Below are positions 5,451 through 5,451 of a DNA stretch of 5,451 nucleotides, in pieces (position 1 is the stretch's first letter; the number at the start of each line of letters is the position of its first letter). The position numbers were made by a program, and so were the translations under genes. Below the pieces are notes generated by a model that worked only from the letters and a program-made list of their open reading frames with translations, made no database searches and was not told where the DNA came from. Source of the DNA: Candidatus Zixiibacteriota bacterium (GTDB lineage Bacteria; Zixibacteria; MSB-5A5; GN15; PGXB01). The stretch lies in NCBI GenBank assembly GCA_030642025.1, contig DAOWOO010000115.1:1-5451 (forward strand). Direction: 5' to 3'.

Positions 5451-5451
5451 C

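Overview
The window reads as Gram-negative bacterial chromosome. The evidence is an exported CsgG/OmpA-type protein with a peptidoglycan-binding C-terminus, a LemA protein, and tight operons with good Shine-Dalgarno sequences. No RNA gene, CRISPR array or transposase is visible. Domain architectures such as CsgG + jellyroll + OmpA and GIDE + LemA suggest an FCB-like or candidate-phylum bacterium (Zixibacteria, Bacteroidota relatives). That placement is inference; nothing here fixes the taxon.

Layout. (1) Bases 1 to about 350 are AT-rich (36% G+C, counted over 1-300). On the minus strand they encode an edge-truncated 7TM sensor domain typical of histidine kinases. (2) At about 330-365 this sequence joins head to head with the C-terminal third of an ornithine-decarboxylase-type enzyme on the plus strand (54% G+C over 361-660). 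Both genes lack their 5' parts at the join, so this is a rearrangement or, more likely, an assembly chimera. (3) The decarboxylase fragment overlaps speE (693-1607), a spermidine-synthase-family aminopropyltransferase. Together they form a polyamine operon: a decarboxylase makes the diamine and SpeE adds an aminopropyl group. (4) SpeE converges, with a 5-nt gap, on a minus-strand pair. A GIDE/MUL1-like two-TM membrane protein (2189-2995) is followed by LemA (1613-2179), and the GIDE stop codon lies inside the LemA Shine-Dalgarno. (5) Upstream, beyond a hairpin terminator, is a 594-residue secreted CsgG-jellyroll-OmpA protein (3069-4853) with its own candidate promoter. (6) Before that comes a small four-TM HXXEE-family protein (4954-5337). 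(7) The last 114 bases hold a small hairpin and a 21-nt-spaced direct repeat cut by the window edge.

How the parts fit: from about 1613 to 5337 every gene is on the minus strand and most products are membrane or envelope proteins, so this half looks like an envelope cluster. The left half is polyamine metabolism plus a foreign or misjoined sensor-kinase end. The most noteworthy signals are the fused truncated genes at about 350, the translationally coupled GIDE-LemA pair, the altered substrate-pocket residues in SpeE, and the three-domain OmpA protein.
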